Source: an uncultured Clostridia bacterium (GTDB lineage Bacteria; Bacillota; Clostridia; Christensenellales; UBA1242). Taken from it: 33,904 nucleotides of DNA. The notes beneath the pieces are model-generated. The model was not told where the DNA came from and searched no databases. It saw only the letters and a list, made by a program, of their open reading frames with translations. The stretch is from the NCBI GenBank assembly GCA_947598785.1, contig CANQFL010000004.1, positions 1 to 33,904 of the forward strand, written 5' to 3'. The stretch's first letter is position 1, and every line of letters begins with the position of its first letter. Position numbers and translations under genes: made by a program. This document shows, one piece after another, positions 20,401 to 27,132 of this stretch.

Positions 20401-21985
20401 CAATATAAATTCTTACATTTGCAATTCTAGGTGTCGTGGACCTCATAGTGCGTATTCTAAAAGGTTGTGACCAATCTTGATATAAATTTTGTTTATTTCC
20501 ACTGATAACTTTATTTCCATCATAGGTAATATCTAAAATATCAGAATAATCAGAGAAATCGAAATAGATACCATCAAAATCAGGATATGTACCATAATTA
20601 GATAAAACATCAACAAACATATCCTCATAGCCATAAGTATTTTCTCTATAAACATTATATAATTTTATTTTAGGTTCTAGAGAAGAATTTACCATAATGT
20701 CATAAGCAGCAATTTGAATTTCAACATTAAAATACTGAGGTTTATTAACACTAACATCTTTTATTTCTTTAGCAACTTCATAAAAAATATTTAAACCCAA
20801 TTGAATAGAATTTTGTCTTTGAGAATTTTGTGATATTTTCCAGAAAAAGACATTGCTATTTTCAGGCTGTAATTCATCAAAATATCTATAACGGTCAAAA
20901 TCAACAATATTGTTTGACATTTTAATCTTTTCAGTTGAAATTGGTGTATCAGTACTGATTCCAGACATTTCAACTTTGATAAGATAATCTGTCATATCAG
21001 GGTTATTTGGAACAATTTTGATAGTTTGGTTTGAATTTGTGATATCAGTAAAGTTGAGTTTATCAACATCAAAATCATTGCTAGCATCAAAATAAGTTCC
21101 AGAAAATTTTACTGACAAATTAGGTAACGCATAAACAGGCATAATTGAGCTCAAAATTTGACTATATTCATCATTATTAACTGAATAATCATAGACAGAT
21201 AAAATATAGAATCTGTTTTGAGAAATAAATTGACTAGTAGAAATATCAACAAGTTCTTTAGTTTCTCCATCTAAATTAATATATAAAAGATTTTTTTCTT
21301 CTTCAGTACTTTTTAATTCAATATTGTCAACCTTTTGAAGATTAGCATTCAATTTTTTTTCTGCATTATCAGTCAAAATAACACTGCCCTCACCTGTTTG
21401 AGCATCTATAGAGAAATCATTAATGTATCTCAAAGTATCTAAACTTATATCAATTTGTTCAGGTTTTATAAAATAATAAGAAACATCTTTTTGTGTTGTA
21501 TGACTATCAAAATAAAGCATACTTGCATCAGGAATAAATTTAGTATCATTAGAAACATAAAGTACATCACCACAAAAACTCATAGCTTTTGAATATTGCG
21601 TGACATTAACATCAATAATACATTCTTTTGAAGCCTCTAAAGTTCTTACAATAAGTTGAGAAGAACCTCCGTTTTTAGCAGTAATTGTAACACTAATTTG
21701 GCTTTCAGATGGATAAGATATTTCAGTACTAAAAACGTTATCTTGTCCCCTTTGTTCAATTTGAACTTTATTACTAAAACCAGCTTGATAATTATCAATA
21801 TTTATTAAAACAGTTTGAGTGCTTTTATTAGGGTCATCAGAAACAACCAAATTAACTACTTGAGTTTGAGAAGAAAGAGAGATAATGTTGTAATCAATTC
21901 CACAGCCAGTGATAAAGATACCTGCAAATAAAATTGCAAATAAAATCGATAAACTTATTAAGAAATTTTTTACAACTTTTGTCAT
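11405..21985 (-). CDS. Giant surface lipoprotein (~3,526 aa) with three GLUG-like / beta-helix blocks
   Basis: Signal peptide and lipobox MTKVVKNFLISLSILFAILFAGIFITGC|G. Many GGIAGV / GLVG.NSG.I / GGLAG motifs. No LPXTG. ATG 21985 is preceded by AAAAGGAAATTT; the track start 22030 overlaps the upstream CDS and is unlikely. Confidence 0.85.
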   Translation of the reverse strand: MTKVVKNFLISLSILFAILFAGIFITGCGIDYNIISLSSQTQVVNLVVSDDPNKSTQTVLINIDNYQAGFSNKVQIEQRGQDNVFSTEISYPSESQISVTITAKNGGSSQLIVRTLEASKECIIDVNVTQYSKAMSFCGDVLYVSNDTKFIPDASMLYFDSHTTQKDVSYYFIKPEQIDISLDTLRYINDFSIDAQTGEGSVILTDNAEKKLNANLQKVDNIELKSTEEEKNLLYINLDGETKELVDISTSQFISQNRFYILSVYDYSVNNDEYSQILSSIMPVYALPNLSVKFSGTYFDASNDFDVDKLNFTDITNSNQTIKIVPNNPDMTDYLIKVEMSGISTDTPISTEKIKMSNNIVDFDRYRYFDELQPENSNVFFWKISQNSQRQNSIQLGLNIFYEVAKEIKDVSVNKPQYFNVEIQIAAYDIMVNSSLEPKIKLYNVYRENTYGYEDMFVDVLSNYGTYPDFDGIYFDFSDYSDILDITYDGNKVISGNKQNLYQDWSQPFRIRTMRSTTPRIANVRIYIVSDIIPKNVDNFVDVEIEIVAGASEIIVKDDYKDENGSYHFYLDSDAGRKSLNNHIYTINEFDSVSINYIRGDDVVGFSLPSGGLPYIYNVDENRYYLNFNVTPRRIGRGYYDIVLGNGITLPNVIFECRKTLSASSTYVQMSNQGNGAVTSVNFSKSHENIGFEDVLDIEILNPSTKDSIVFGNTASFAIFSNATIIEEMRLNNNEHITSSRNNNIFTITTRESNGDTIGTIILHGIVISDFKPSNEALTTLTITVNIHTYSLISEFYLKNGNNFAYSNTVYYGSENISESDKSINFTAEANYNLSRGFYQYYFDEDSIKTIYENIITKVPQNDVYRYTISKNSNLIKSKLVRENYNEKFIYFNAMNISRNSISTYLNVKIKNLKEASDEYSVIIEIQDGLIFYIDKGTQTFGDYEVNFENNIFQIGANNGSFDFDTFRFVADENGDTIILSASLRQEDSTKHYDATIVPQRYIDISSISLVSGQNNLDFTIDDEDLTQYISVYVNPINATANVNGKITIKVEYVPNDDNVYSRNMLKTLQIDYSQHSSGIYTIPISCKDFYDTYKTELVTLENVDLSGRLFIYPTEWGNSYTNLKGHNPIPINYQFRNGSRTNPYVLETAQDVLDINSSITKLSSHYVVRGIIDMSSVSNALPIGILNIGNTYNVVGFSGSIVGENSLSQIININIWNNLDNNTSNFSVAINGNDGLNTLYAGLFARINARNLTGETYPSIENISFSGSINGLYISDKQIAYVGILSSINDDNLTNIGVTVRQSNIYVNSSCTLYYGGIAGVNYGNITQDFTQYEKDGKYDGQSTKILAYYEDNLLINTINDGTAGATNVYAGGVVGVTSGNIVRIGANSTSLQLFGYSGYSAYTQITVKGDTSFGNIELGGIAGVISFVDSSNTVIPYNRDRVNPSNPIYITGLLIGGLVDSIGINSRSESNFSGVGGIAGLVDTLNRRDIFIYSNTVRTFIRGYNSVGAIIGFENDPDYGYHVRYKNDEGASSYNSIQAIDDGRGVYQSAMIIRQNPDNSLASTFDTFDKTDFGYIDLENSLQNKYQEAYFIAVGNGVRTDFSDYGFNIISYVNRGDVISFSGNIASSNVSTERYYGNYLIVNYNLGTGAANGLLAFTFKWNEVVLDFGAGSEFRLKTEDGEYSDVFFMYYFDVEGFARKTDNNISAQDSIENLNYITTNSDFHPFKNDAASNGNFTISSLTSSILTIDLYGNFIVKGTGLAIIKISSLLNVVNSKTIYVFVVNYFNKDVSSSIFFNSNSPNSDRIVNGGSYNVRGNNGTKFYLNPDYTYSGIASDGKEFTITYEGQLYYNGVEYILSPNTELSISAKLNGDDNSGFSGFQIDNQTIIFTKDSENASEGNIDKYNIVPVLKITIGDTTYYYYLSDESGSNISLVYHEYASSIRAKSTKRVFQTNETFKESIYVNSTNPNELLFYQIFRVENGNNFLIQDKLPSDEQLSQIQSYDDWIDFINDNRVVKNGVVDYSLFDLYFSQPQNNNFDFECSVNKNSSAYKNREVITLAGDKFQNIYGEYIFTFYSSERNQGDSPAKYSIRVFLEEAELKYVGINNFSNINDISVVSEVIVPSQRGLFEISLDPVESIFDVFTISNNAINYNQGASELTFSFAYERNVNGVIDYSYVDAATFGSYRNGSFSFTYTQMMNYLNSLNNVDNVSVVYRSKIFIAYYMPALNVADNTSVGIDVTITHGNEGKSVYKLEKVYYTKLGSYAKLSIKNKENVDDIYYVARGMNYDVVLDYFGFDSNQIEYTSSDNSIAEIRKLSDGSPYLWVTPSSFLYPEDEKGKAITINVDARKIVDNQVVSSHFEMKLYVMEYVVNYHYVDGVYEDIVVGMNNGIISIAIGNPYNLEFNIRKYIEYNSSITSINQSVESFINDMTQKITWKIYEQGKTTQVLSLNKEIRSDYFLINGLTFIPLRIYSPENDIYHLSAEANYIMKGGRYIYTDNKVGTDRVYTEFTFDVHEQSTEESPLPIETYDDFISMSAGQWYILLNNITLPSYEYSIEHDEEEFKPIKTRIAGLDGNGYNIVYSGQYHMTGLSDVGVFEKVYSDMIIKNVSIKLESNVTTIFMNSETFNVGLLTSSNEGVITNCSVSASNSNNSLSVVCSETATNSYVAGLVASNLGVITNSRSSLNISTTVNLSGLVGVNSGKIVSSYYRGASLENTTNSISNSTAGLVISNSGEIYTSYVSGDFNRDYVYYNGTSNRILSKSNVSGFVYENSGEISDCYSNIYLKENGASVAGFVSQNSGLVERCFSLCVLDNNSDDCFGFARQNSILTEDGDDNGGVIKDAFYLEDKDEKINVSIGRLEENQNTGIKPISLRQFIRGDASDDFDELFKNYIYSNNRNINSIWFYNNSNGDGFPDEVFNTRLELVAPNIIAYSHRRLDSITTVVDSNGAENVVYNYVIERDCDALGSLTNPILIENSINLEKYIIQENNYNNFNNKYYRLISDINYGEDSNEINSALFNTRFGGYFEGNFMEISGIRLISNIETTYAGMFAEIEGVDVNSIGTVMNLTIAPNEVNFANANVVGTLAGRLNGGKIYNVNVINDSDDSGVQGGNIVGGVVGLTTGNFDIVNINSQMNTKARFRVTGSSSNEFDASQYGYNDYSFAGSLVGVLSGRGTLNKSSLNSAVKVSGGKVGLMFGLVDSNVNVKNLNVDLTELEANIISSQFAGLVVGETKGIIENVEVIGNLSQTNTFSLSSLVPSAIGGFAGLISGGQVNNVNVSSLTIETSTISTSQDRNNIIPNIGGLAGFVSASAMINDIDVHDITIVGYKYVGGIIGNIDISGNYAGIIYFNNISLTNASLIIYGIKVQATGVGGLAGAVCNEATISITTDEGSEIVNKIEYELTMNVNVYKNSNSSFSIGPIIGENNSSSAHEINNVQAKMSCVTDGISIIDVTSNDDKAENIKIDSEGNFEHKVTTGSPKTVIKTSTLNSQNSTFVCDLTFNINADLNIVFTFIKKNEVITP
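11790..13085 (-). repeat. GLUG-like repeat block 3 with header GSLTNPILIENSINLEKYI...YYRLISDINY...FGGYFEGN
   Basis: Repeats such as NIVGGVVGLTTGNFD, FAGSLVGVLSGRG, FAGLVVGETKGIIENV, IGGFAGLISGGQVNNV, IGGLAGFVSASAMIND, YVGGIIGNI, GVGGLAGAV. Confidence 0.7.
13390..14425 (-). repeat. GLUG-like repeat block 2 with header SPLPIETYDDFISMSAGQWYILLNNITL
   Basis: Repeats VGLLTSSNEGVITNCS, VAGLVASNLGVITNSR, LSGLVGVNSGKIVSSY, TAGLVISNSGEIYTSY, VSGFVYENSGEISDCY, VAGFVSQNSGLVERCF. Confidence 0.75.
17440..18590 (-). repeat. GLUG-like repeat block 1 with header GSRTNPYVLETAQDVLDINSS
   Basis: YYGGIAGVNYGNITQD, YAGGVVGVTSGNIVRI, LGGIAGVISFVDSS, GVGGIAGLVDTLN, SVGAIIGF. Confidence 0.65.
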
Positions 21986-21995
21986 AAATTTCCTT

Positions 21996-24683
21996 TTAGT
22001 TAAACAACTGTTTAACGTAATCTTGTGCAATGATTTGCACAGTAGTTCTTGCCGTTGGACTTGTTATTAAGAAGCATTGACCAACGCCTGCTGTAACAAT
22101 AGAGTTTTGTTCTTCCTCATTGATACCACCTGACTTTTCATAAAGTTGAACAAGGTCATTGATATCACTTGGAGAAAGTGAGAAAATCAAAGAATATTGA
22201 CAAGCATTAATAACGGCAGTAGATTGTCTTCTAATTTCTTCAGAACCAACAAAGTCAGAAATATTTTGAGTAATAACAATTTGCATTCCACCATATTTTC
22301 TGATACGTTTAGCCATTTGCGCCATAAAGTCCAAAGCGATTGGGTATTTTGGATTGATGAAAATATGTGCTTCATCGACAGTGATAACAATTTTTCTATT
22401 TTTACGATATTTTTTATTGAAATCTTTGTTATTTATAATTTCATTATTAAGGTATCTAAATACCAAAAGCATTTGTGCATTAGTAACTTGAGCATTGTTT
22501 CCAGCAACAAGAGATTGGAAGTTAAAAGTAACAAAATTTTCATTAGTTTCAATAGAAGTTGGACCATTCCAAAGAGCACTATTTCTTCCACCTGTTGCAA
22601 ATTTTTTAATGTAAGTTTCAACTGTCATTAAATTTCTTAAAGTAAAATCATCTTTAGCAGTTTTAATTCTGTCCAAAATCAAATTGTATAAATCATCAAA
22701 TGTAGGATAATCTTCAGGCTTTAATTTAGCAAGATTAGTTCTATAATCAATATTCTTTTTTCTATACATATCAATAACAACAGAGTTTAAAACCTCAAAT
22801 GCATCTGAATTAATACCTTCAAGAATAACTCTGAAAAATTGTTCCAAGAATTGTAAGTGCTGAGAAAATGAGTCATCAACTTTTACAGCTTTTTCTTTTT
22901 TTGGAATAGGACGACCCAAATCATCAAAATCTTCCTCTTCATCTTCTTCATCATCTTCTGATGCTTCCAAAGATGAAATAACGTGGAAAGGATTTATAAT
23001 TCCATGCATAGAAGAACCAACATCAATAAATTTTCCACCTAAATTTTTGGTTAAATCTTGATATTCGTTTTCTGGGTCAAGAATGAAAATTTTACAGTTA
23101 TCTGCAGCAAGATTGGTTAAAAGAGTTTTTGTAGCATAACTCTTACCAGAACCTGATTTACCAATAACCATCATGTTTGAATTTACTCTTTCTCTGTCAC
23201 GTTTAAAGAAATCGACAAAAACAGGATATTCATTGTCCCCTATGTAAATGCCATCAGGGTCTTGAAGAGTATTTGAAATAAAAGGAAAAGCAGCAGCCAA
23301 AGTTGAAGTTGGAATACCTCTAAGGCTTCCCTTTACAGAATCTCTCCTAGAAATGTTTGAAGAAATAAAGCCATCAATTTGTCTAGAGAATAACTCACTA
23401 TATTTAAAACCTTGTTGTTTAAGCATAGCACGAACATCTTTTTTTGCAGCATCTTCGGCAACGAGATATGTATTAACATTAAAAAGTTGTTGGTTATTAT
23501 TTTTTAAACTTTGCAAAAGTTCTCTTAAAGTTTCGACATGGGTGCTAAGTTCAATTTGAGTAGAGCTTCTACCAGCTTTATAATATTTGGATTCCATTTC
23601 CATAATAGCTCTATCAATTTGACGTTCAGCTTCAATTTTTCCCATTGGATTAAATTTCATAACAACTTTAGTTCTATCTAGAAGGAAGAATTGAGAGCCC
23701 CAAGCGTTACCAACTTGAATAGGATAATCAGTCAAATTAAAACAACGATAACAATTATCATCAATAAAGAAACGTCCAATATTAAATTTTATTTTATTAG
23801 GTGTAGCCCAATTAATATATTCTGTAATAGGAGTAATTTCCAAATCTCTTTCATCAAAATCTTTACCAAGAGTAGCTTTCAAAAACACTACCAAATCTTG
23901 ACCCGTAACCAAATTTGCATTTATAGGGTTAAGAGATGAAGCCATAGCAGAAATCATACCAGAAGTAGTATTTTCCAAAAGTTCTCTATCTTTATCATAA
24001 ACGACAATATAAAAATGGTCTTTAAAAATTTTAGATTGTCTATTCATAAATTCATAAAGAGAAACTCTTTCTTCAAAAATTGGTGAACGAGCATCAATTT
24101 CTTCCTGAGTAATTTGTCCATCATATTGCATATCATAAAGGACTTCATACTTTGCATTTTCGTTATGTATATATCTGTCCAAAATCATAGGTTTTGAAAT
24201 TTTTACGATAGAACAAGTTTGGTCCATACTAAGACGTCTTAAAGCATTGGCAAAACTTTCAATAACATTATCTTGATAATATTCAGTTAAAAGGGTAAAA
24301 AACATAGGTTGAACTTCAATAACTTGACCATAATAAGGGCCAAAGTTGATGTAACGGTCTTGATATATTCCTTCGTAAGCAATCATTTCTTTGATATTAG
24401 ATTTTTTCTTATTGTCGTTTTTACTAAATTTCTTCTTTTGTGCAGAATATCTAAGTAAAAAGACCAAAGTATTATAAAATCTCACATCATCTGCAAGTTT
24501 AAAATACATTGACACTGCAATAATACACCAAGCAATAGCAATCCAAATATGTAGTTCAAAGTTTGCTAAAAACAAAATAATAGCAATAGCTGCAAAAATA
24601 AGACCTAAAACCAAATCAAGTCCGGTAACACCTTTAACAAACTCAGATTTAACTTTCGTTCTTCTTGGAATAATTCTGACCAT
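21996..24683 (-). CDS. VirB4/TraE-like secretion ATPase with N-terminal transmembrane (possibly VirB3/PrgI-like) segment
   Basis: Walker A VIGKSGSGKSYATKTLL. Walker B-like IVITVDEAHIFINPKYPIALDFMAQMAKRIRKYGG followed by IVITQNISDF. N-terminus LDLVLGLIFAAIAIILFLANFELHIWIAIAWCIIAVSMYF gives about 2 TM helices. SD GAGGGG. Confidence 0.85.
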   Translation of the reverse strand: MVRIIPRRTKVKSEFVKGVTGLDLVLGLIFAAIAIILFLANFELHIWIAIAWCIIAVSMYFKLADDVRFYNTLVFLLRYSAQKKKFSKNDNKKKSNIKEMIAYEGIYQDRYINFGPYYGQVIEVQPMFFTLLTEYYQDNVIESFANALRRLSMDQTCSIVKISKPMILDRYIHNENAKYEVLYDMQYDGQITQEEIDARSPIFEERVSLYEFMNRQSKIFKDHFYIVVYDKDRELLENTTSGMISAMASSLNPINANLVTGQDLVVFLKATLGKDFDERDLEITPITEYINWATPNKIKFNIGRFFIDDNCYRCFNLTDYPIQVGNAWGSQFFLLDRTKVVMKFNPMGKIEAERQIDRAIMEMESKYYKAGRSSTQIELSTHVETLRELLQSLKNNNQQLFNVNTYLVAEDAAKKDVRAMLKQQGFKYSELFSRQIDGFISSNISRRDSVKGSLRGIPTSTLAAAFPFISNTLQDPDGIYIGDNEYPVFVDFFKRDRERVNSNMMVIGKSGSGKSYATKTLLTNLAADNCKIFILDPENEYQDLTKNLGGKFIDVGSSMHGIINPFHVISSLEASEDDEEDEEEDFDDLGRPIPKKEKAVKVDDSFSQHLQFLEQFFRVILEGINSDAFEVLNSVVIDMYRKKNIDYRTNLAKLKPEDYPTFDDLYNLILDRIKTAKDDFTLRNLMTVETYIKKFATGGRNSALWNGPTSIETNENFVTFNFQSLVAGNNAQVTNAQMLLVFRYLNNEIINNKDFNKKYRKNRKIVITVDEAHIFINPKYPIALDFMAQMAKRIRKYGGMQIVITQNISDFVGSEEIRRQSTAVINACQYSLIFSLSPSDINDLVQLYEKSGGINEEEQNSIVTAGVGQCFLITSPTARTTVQIIAQDYVKQLFN

Positions 24684-24687
24684 ATTT

Positions 24688-24736
24688 CCCCTCTTGTAGT
24701 TATGATACTACAAACAAGGGTAAAAATACAAATAAA
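24688..24736 (-). promoter_or_regulatory. Candidate promoter/operator at the virB4-like gene: TTGTAT-N18-TATCAT with palindrome TTGTAGT-ATCATA-ACTACAA
   Basis: Perfect 7-bp inverted repeat at 24694-24713 overlapping the candidate -10. The flanking CCCTT (minus strand) can pair with the SD GAGGG. Confidence 0.5.
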
Positions 24737-24902
24737 TTGAATAGAAAACTAAAAATTAATTATAAATAATTAAATATATATTTTTTAAATAGGAAAAAAT
24801 TAATTAATAAAAAATAAAAAAAATAAAAAATTTAATAAATAATTAAAAAAAATGCAAAAAAAATGCAATTTTTATATATTTTTTATTAATTTTTAACAAA
24901 TT

Positions 24903-25568
24903 TTATCGTTTTATAGCAAAAAATAGTTGGTTTAGTTTATTATGTCTTTTTGCCTTATCGACAATACTCTTTGTTATAACTTCATCTTTTAAAATAATTT
25001 TTTCATTGTTATATCCAAAAATATTTTCTCCACAAATTTTTCCAATATAATAAGTAGGAGATAATCTAATTTTTTCCGGTATAGTTACAAGTTGTGTAAT
25101 TTGAGTTTGAACTGGCAAATCAAACTGAGCTTTAGGAAAATATGATTCTTTTTTAGATTTTCTTTTACGCTTAAAATCAACAAAGACAATATCTTTACCC
25201 ACTTTTGAAATATATTTAGCATAAATTTCACATTTATCTGTTATAATTTTTACAAGTCTTTTTTTAGAAAAACAGAGTTTTTTAATATACCCCAAACTTA
25301 AACTATTGCAATCAATAACTTCTTTTCCTAAAAGACTTTCCTCTCTTTCTGAAACATATTGCAATTCTGAAGAATTTTCAATAACAACAAAATCTGAAGA
25401 AATACTCAATATGTTTGAAATATCAATAAAAAACTCCCCCTCACTTTCTTCATCTACAATATAATATCCGATTTTATTCATAGTTTTAAAATCTATAGCA
25501 ACATCTAAAATATATCCTATTCTTTTTCCGGTACTTTTTGATAAAACAATTTTAGAAATATTTTCCAC
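24903..25568 (-). CDS. PRC-barrel-like domain protein
   Basis: ENISKIVLSKSTGKRIGYILDVAIDFKTMNKIGYYIVDE resembles a PRC-barrel fold, with a second similar unit LLGKEVIDCNSLSLGYIKKLCFSK. GTG at 25568 is preceded by GGCAGGTGGACAA; the track start 25733 would overlap the divergent gene. Confidence 0.55.
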   Translation of the reverse strand: MENISKIVLSKSTGKRIGYILDVAIDFKTMNKIGYYIVDEESEGEFFIDISNILSISSDFVVIENSSELQYVSEREESLLGKEVIDCNSLSLGYIKKLCFSKKRLVKIITDKCEIYAKYISKVGKDIVFVDFKRKRKSKKESYFPKAQFDLPVQTQITQLVTIPEKIRLSPTYYIGKICGENIFGYNNEKIILKDEVITKSIVDKAKRHNKLNQLFFAIKR

Positions 25569-25662
25569 TTGTCCACCTGCCTTATATTTTTTTATGCCTA
25601 AATTATTTAAAATAGAATATTTGTTTAAAAGTTTTTTAAATTTGCTATTTATATAAAGATAT

Positions 25663-25691
25663 TTGACAATAATATTAGATTGTGATAAACT
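25663..25691 (+). promoter_or_regulatory. Candidate promoter TTGACA-N17-TAAACT for the DUF1858 gene
   Basis: + strand TTGACAATAATATTAGATTGTGATAAACT, 18 nt from the ATG with SD AGAGGTGAG. Confidence 0.5.
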
Positions 25692-25709
25692 AATAAATAG
25701 AGGTGAGAT

Positions 25710-25991
25710 ATGAAAAAAGAAAATAATACTCAAAAGAAAACAACTGAGAAATCAGAAAAACAAATAAAAAAGCCAAACAATAAGAAAAATGCGAAAATTA
25801 CAAACTACACCAAAAATTTAACTATTGGAGAAGTGTTAAAATCAAATCCAAATTTAGAAGAAGTTTTTTTAGGATTTGGAATGCACTGCATTTCTTGTCC
25901 AGTAAGTCAAATGGAAACAATTGAAGAAGCAGCAATTGTCCATGGTGTAGATGTTGAATTTTTGTTAAAAAAAATTAACGAATTTAATTAA
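25710..25991 (+). CDS. DUF1858 / hybrid-cluster-associated redox disulfide domain protein with Lys-rich N-terminal tail
   Basis: LTIGEVLKSNPNLEEVFLGFGMHCISCPVSQMETIEEAAIVHGVDVEFLLKKINEF is the typical DUF1858 pattern with a CxxC motif. Confidence 0.85.
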   Translation: MKKENNTQKKTTEKSEKQIKKPNNKKNAKITNYTKNLTIGEVLKSNPNLEEVFLGFGMHCISCPVSQMETIEEAAIVHGVDVEFLLKKINEFN

Positions 25992-26017
25992 AAAAAGAAG
26001 TTTTTACTTCTTTTTTT
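25988..26017. terminator. Bidirectional intrinsic terminator
   Basis: AAAAAAAGAAG-TTTTTA-CTTCTTTTTTT between convergent genes. Confidence 0.8.
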
Positions 26018-27095
26018 ATTCACTTAATAAGTCTTTTATTATATTTTTTAATTTTTCTGCATTTTTCTTATCTTTTATATTAAATAAAATCTCATTTTCT
26101 TTAATTTGAATAGGTTTCTTTAATAAATCACTTTTATTTAAAACTACAATTCTTTTATCTGTTGCACCAAGTTCGTCAAGAATTTCATTAGTGATTTCTA
26201 TATTTTTTCTATAAAACTCATCTGATACGTCAACAACGTGTAAAATTAAATCAGCATTTTTAACTTCTTCCAAAGTTGAAGAAAAACTTTCGACTAATTC
26301 ATGTGGAAGTTTACTAATAAAGCCAACTGTATCAGTTAATAGACAATAATTTTTATCATCTAAAAACATTCTTCTACTTGTTGTATCTAAAGTTGCAAAA
26401 AGTTTATCATCAGCATAAATGTTTTCTTTTGTTAAGAGATTGAAAATTGAACTTTTGCCTGCATTTGTATATCCTCCCAAAACAACAGATTTAATTTCAT
26501 TTTTTTCTCTTAAGACTTTGTTTTGTTTTCTTGTATTTTGAATTTTTTGGATTTCATTTTGAAGCGTTATTATTTCTTTCTCAAGTTTACGCCTATCAAG
26601 TTCAATTTTTGTTTCACCCGGGCCACGCATACCTGCCCCTTTTCCTCCAAATCTACCAAAACTCCCCTGCATTGAAGAAAGTCTGGTCAACAAATATCTA
26701 TTTTGTGCAAGTTTGACTTCAATTTTTCCTTCGCTTGACTTTGCATTCAAAGCAAAAATATCAATAATTAGCAAAATTCTATCCAAAACTTTGATATTTA
26801 ATTCATTTGCAAGATTGCGCATTTGTGAACCTGTTAATTGGAAATCAACTACCAAAACATCACAAGGATTATCTTTCAAATATTCTTTTATTTCTTCAAG
26901 TTTTCCACTGCCCATAATTGTTCTGCGATTAAAGGCATCAAGACTTTGACTAAAAATTTTTAAAACATCAAGACCTGCAGAAAAACACAATCTACTTATT
27001 TCAGCAAATTGATAATCTTTATTTTCTTCTTTGTTAATTGGACAAAAAATTATTGCCTTTTCAACTTCTTTTTTATTTTCATAAATATTATTCAT
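26016..27095 (-). CDS. hflX: GTPase HflX
   Basis: IMGSGKLEEI, SQMRNLANELNIKVLDRILLIIDIFALNAKSSEGKIEVKLAQNRYLL, GPGETKIELDRR, G1 GYTNAGKSSIFN, DTVGFI. Two tandem ATGs (27098, 27095). Confidence 0.93.
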   Translation of the reverse strand: MNNIYENKKEVEKAIIFCPINKEENKDYQFAEISRLCFSAGLDVLKIFSQSLDAFNRRTIMGSGKLEEIKEYLKDNPCDVLVVDFQLTGSQMRNLANELNIKVLDRILLIIDIFALNAKSSEGKIEVKLAQNRYLLTRLSSMQGSFGRFGGKGAGMRGPGETKIELDRRKLEKEIITLQNEIQKIQNTRKQNKVLREKNEIKSVVLGGYTNAGKSSIFNLLTKENIYADDKLFATLDTTSRRMFLDDKNYCLLTDTVGFISKLPHELVESFSSTLEEVKNADLILHVVDVSDEFYRKNIEITNEILDELGATDKRIVVLNKSDLLKKPIQIKENEILFNIKDKKNAEKLKNIIKDLLSE

Positions 27096-27102
27096 CATAA
27101 AT

Positions 27103-27132
27103 ATGATATCAAAAAAATATGCAATTTGTCAA
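27103..27132 (-). promoter_or_regulatory. Promoter TTGACA-N18-TATCAT for hflX; predicted +1 at or next to the ATG
   Basis: -35 at 27127-27132, -10 at 27103-27108; only ATTT separates the -10 from ATGATG. Confidence 0.65.

Noticed and set aside
21996-24683. Calling the VirB4-like locus an ICE or conjugative plasmid remnant
   Set aside because: No integrase, relaxase, coupling protein, att repeats or cargo seen in the window; only the ATPase is present. Not excluded beyond the window.
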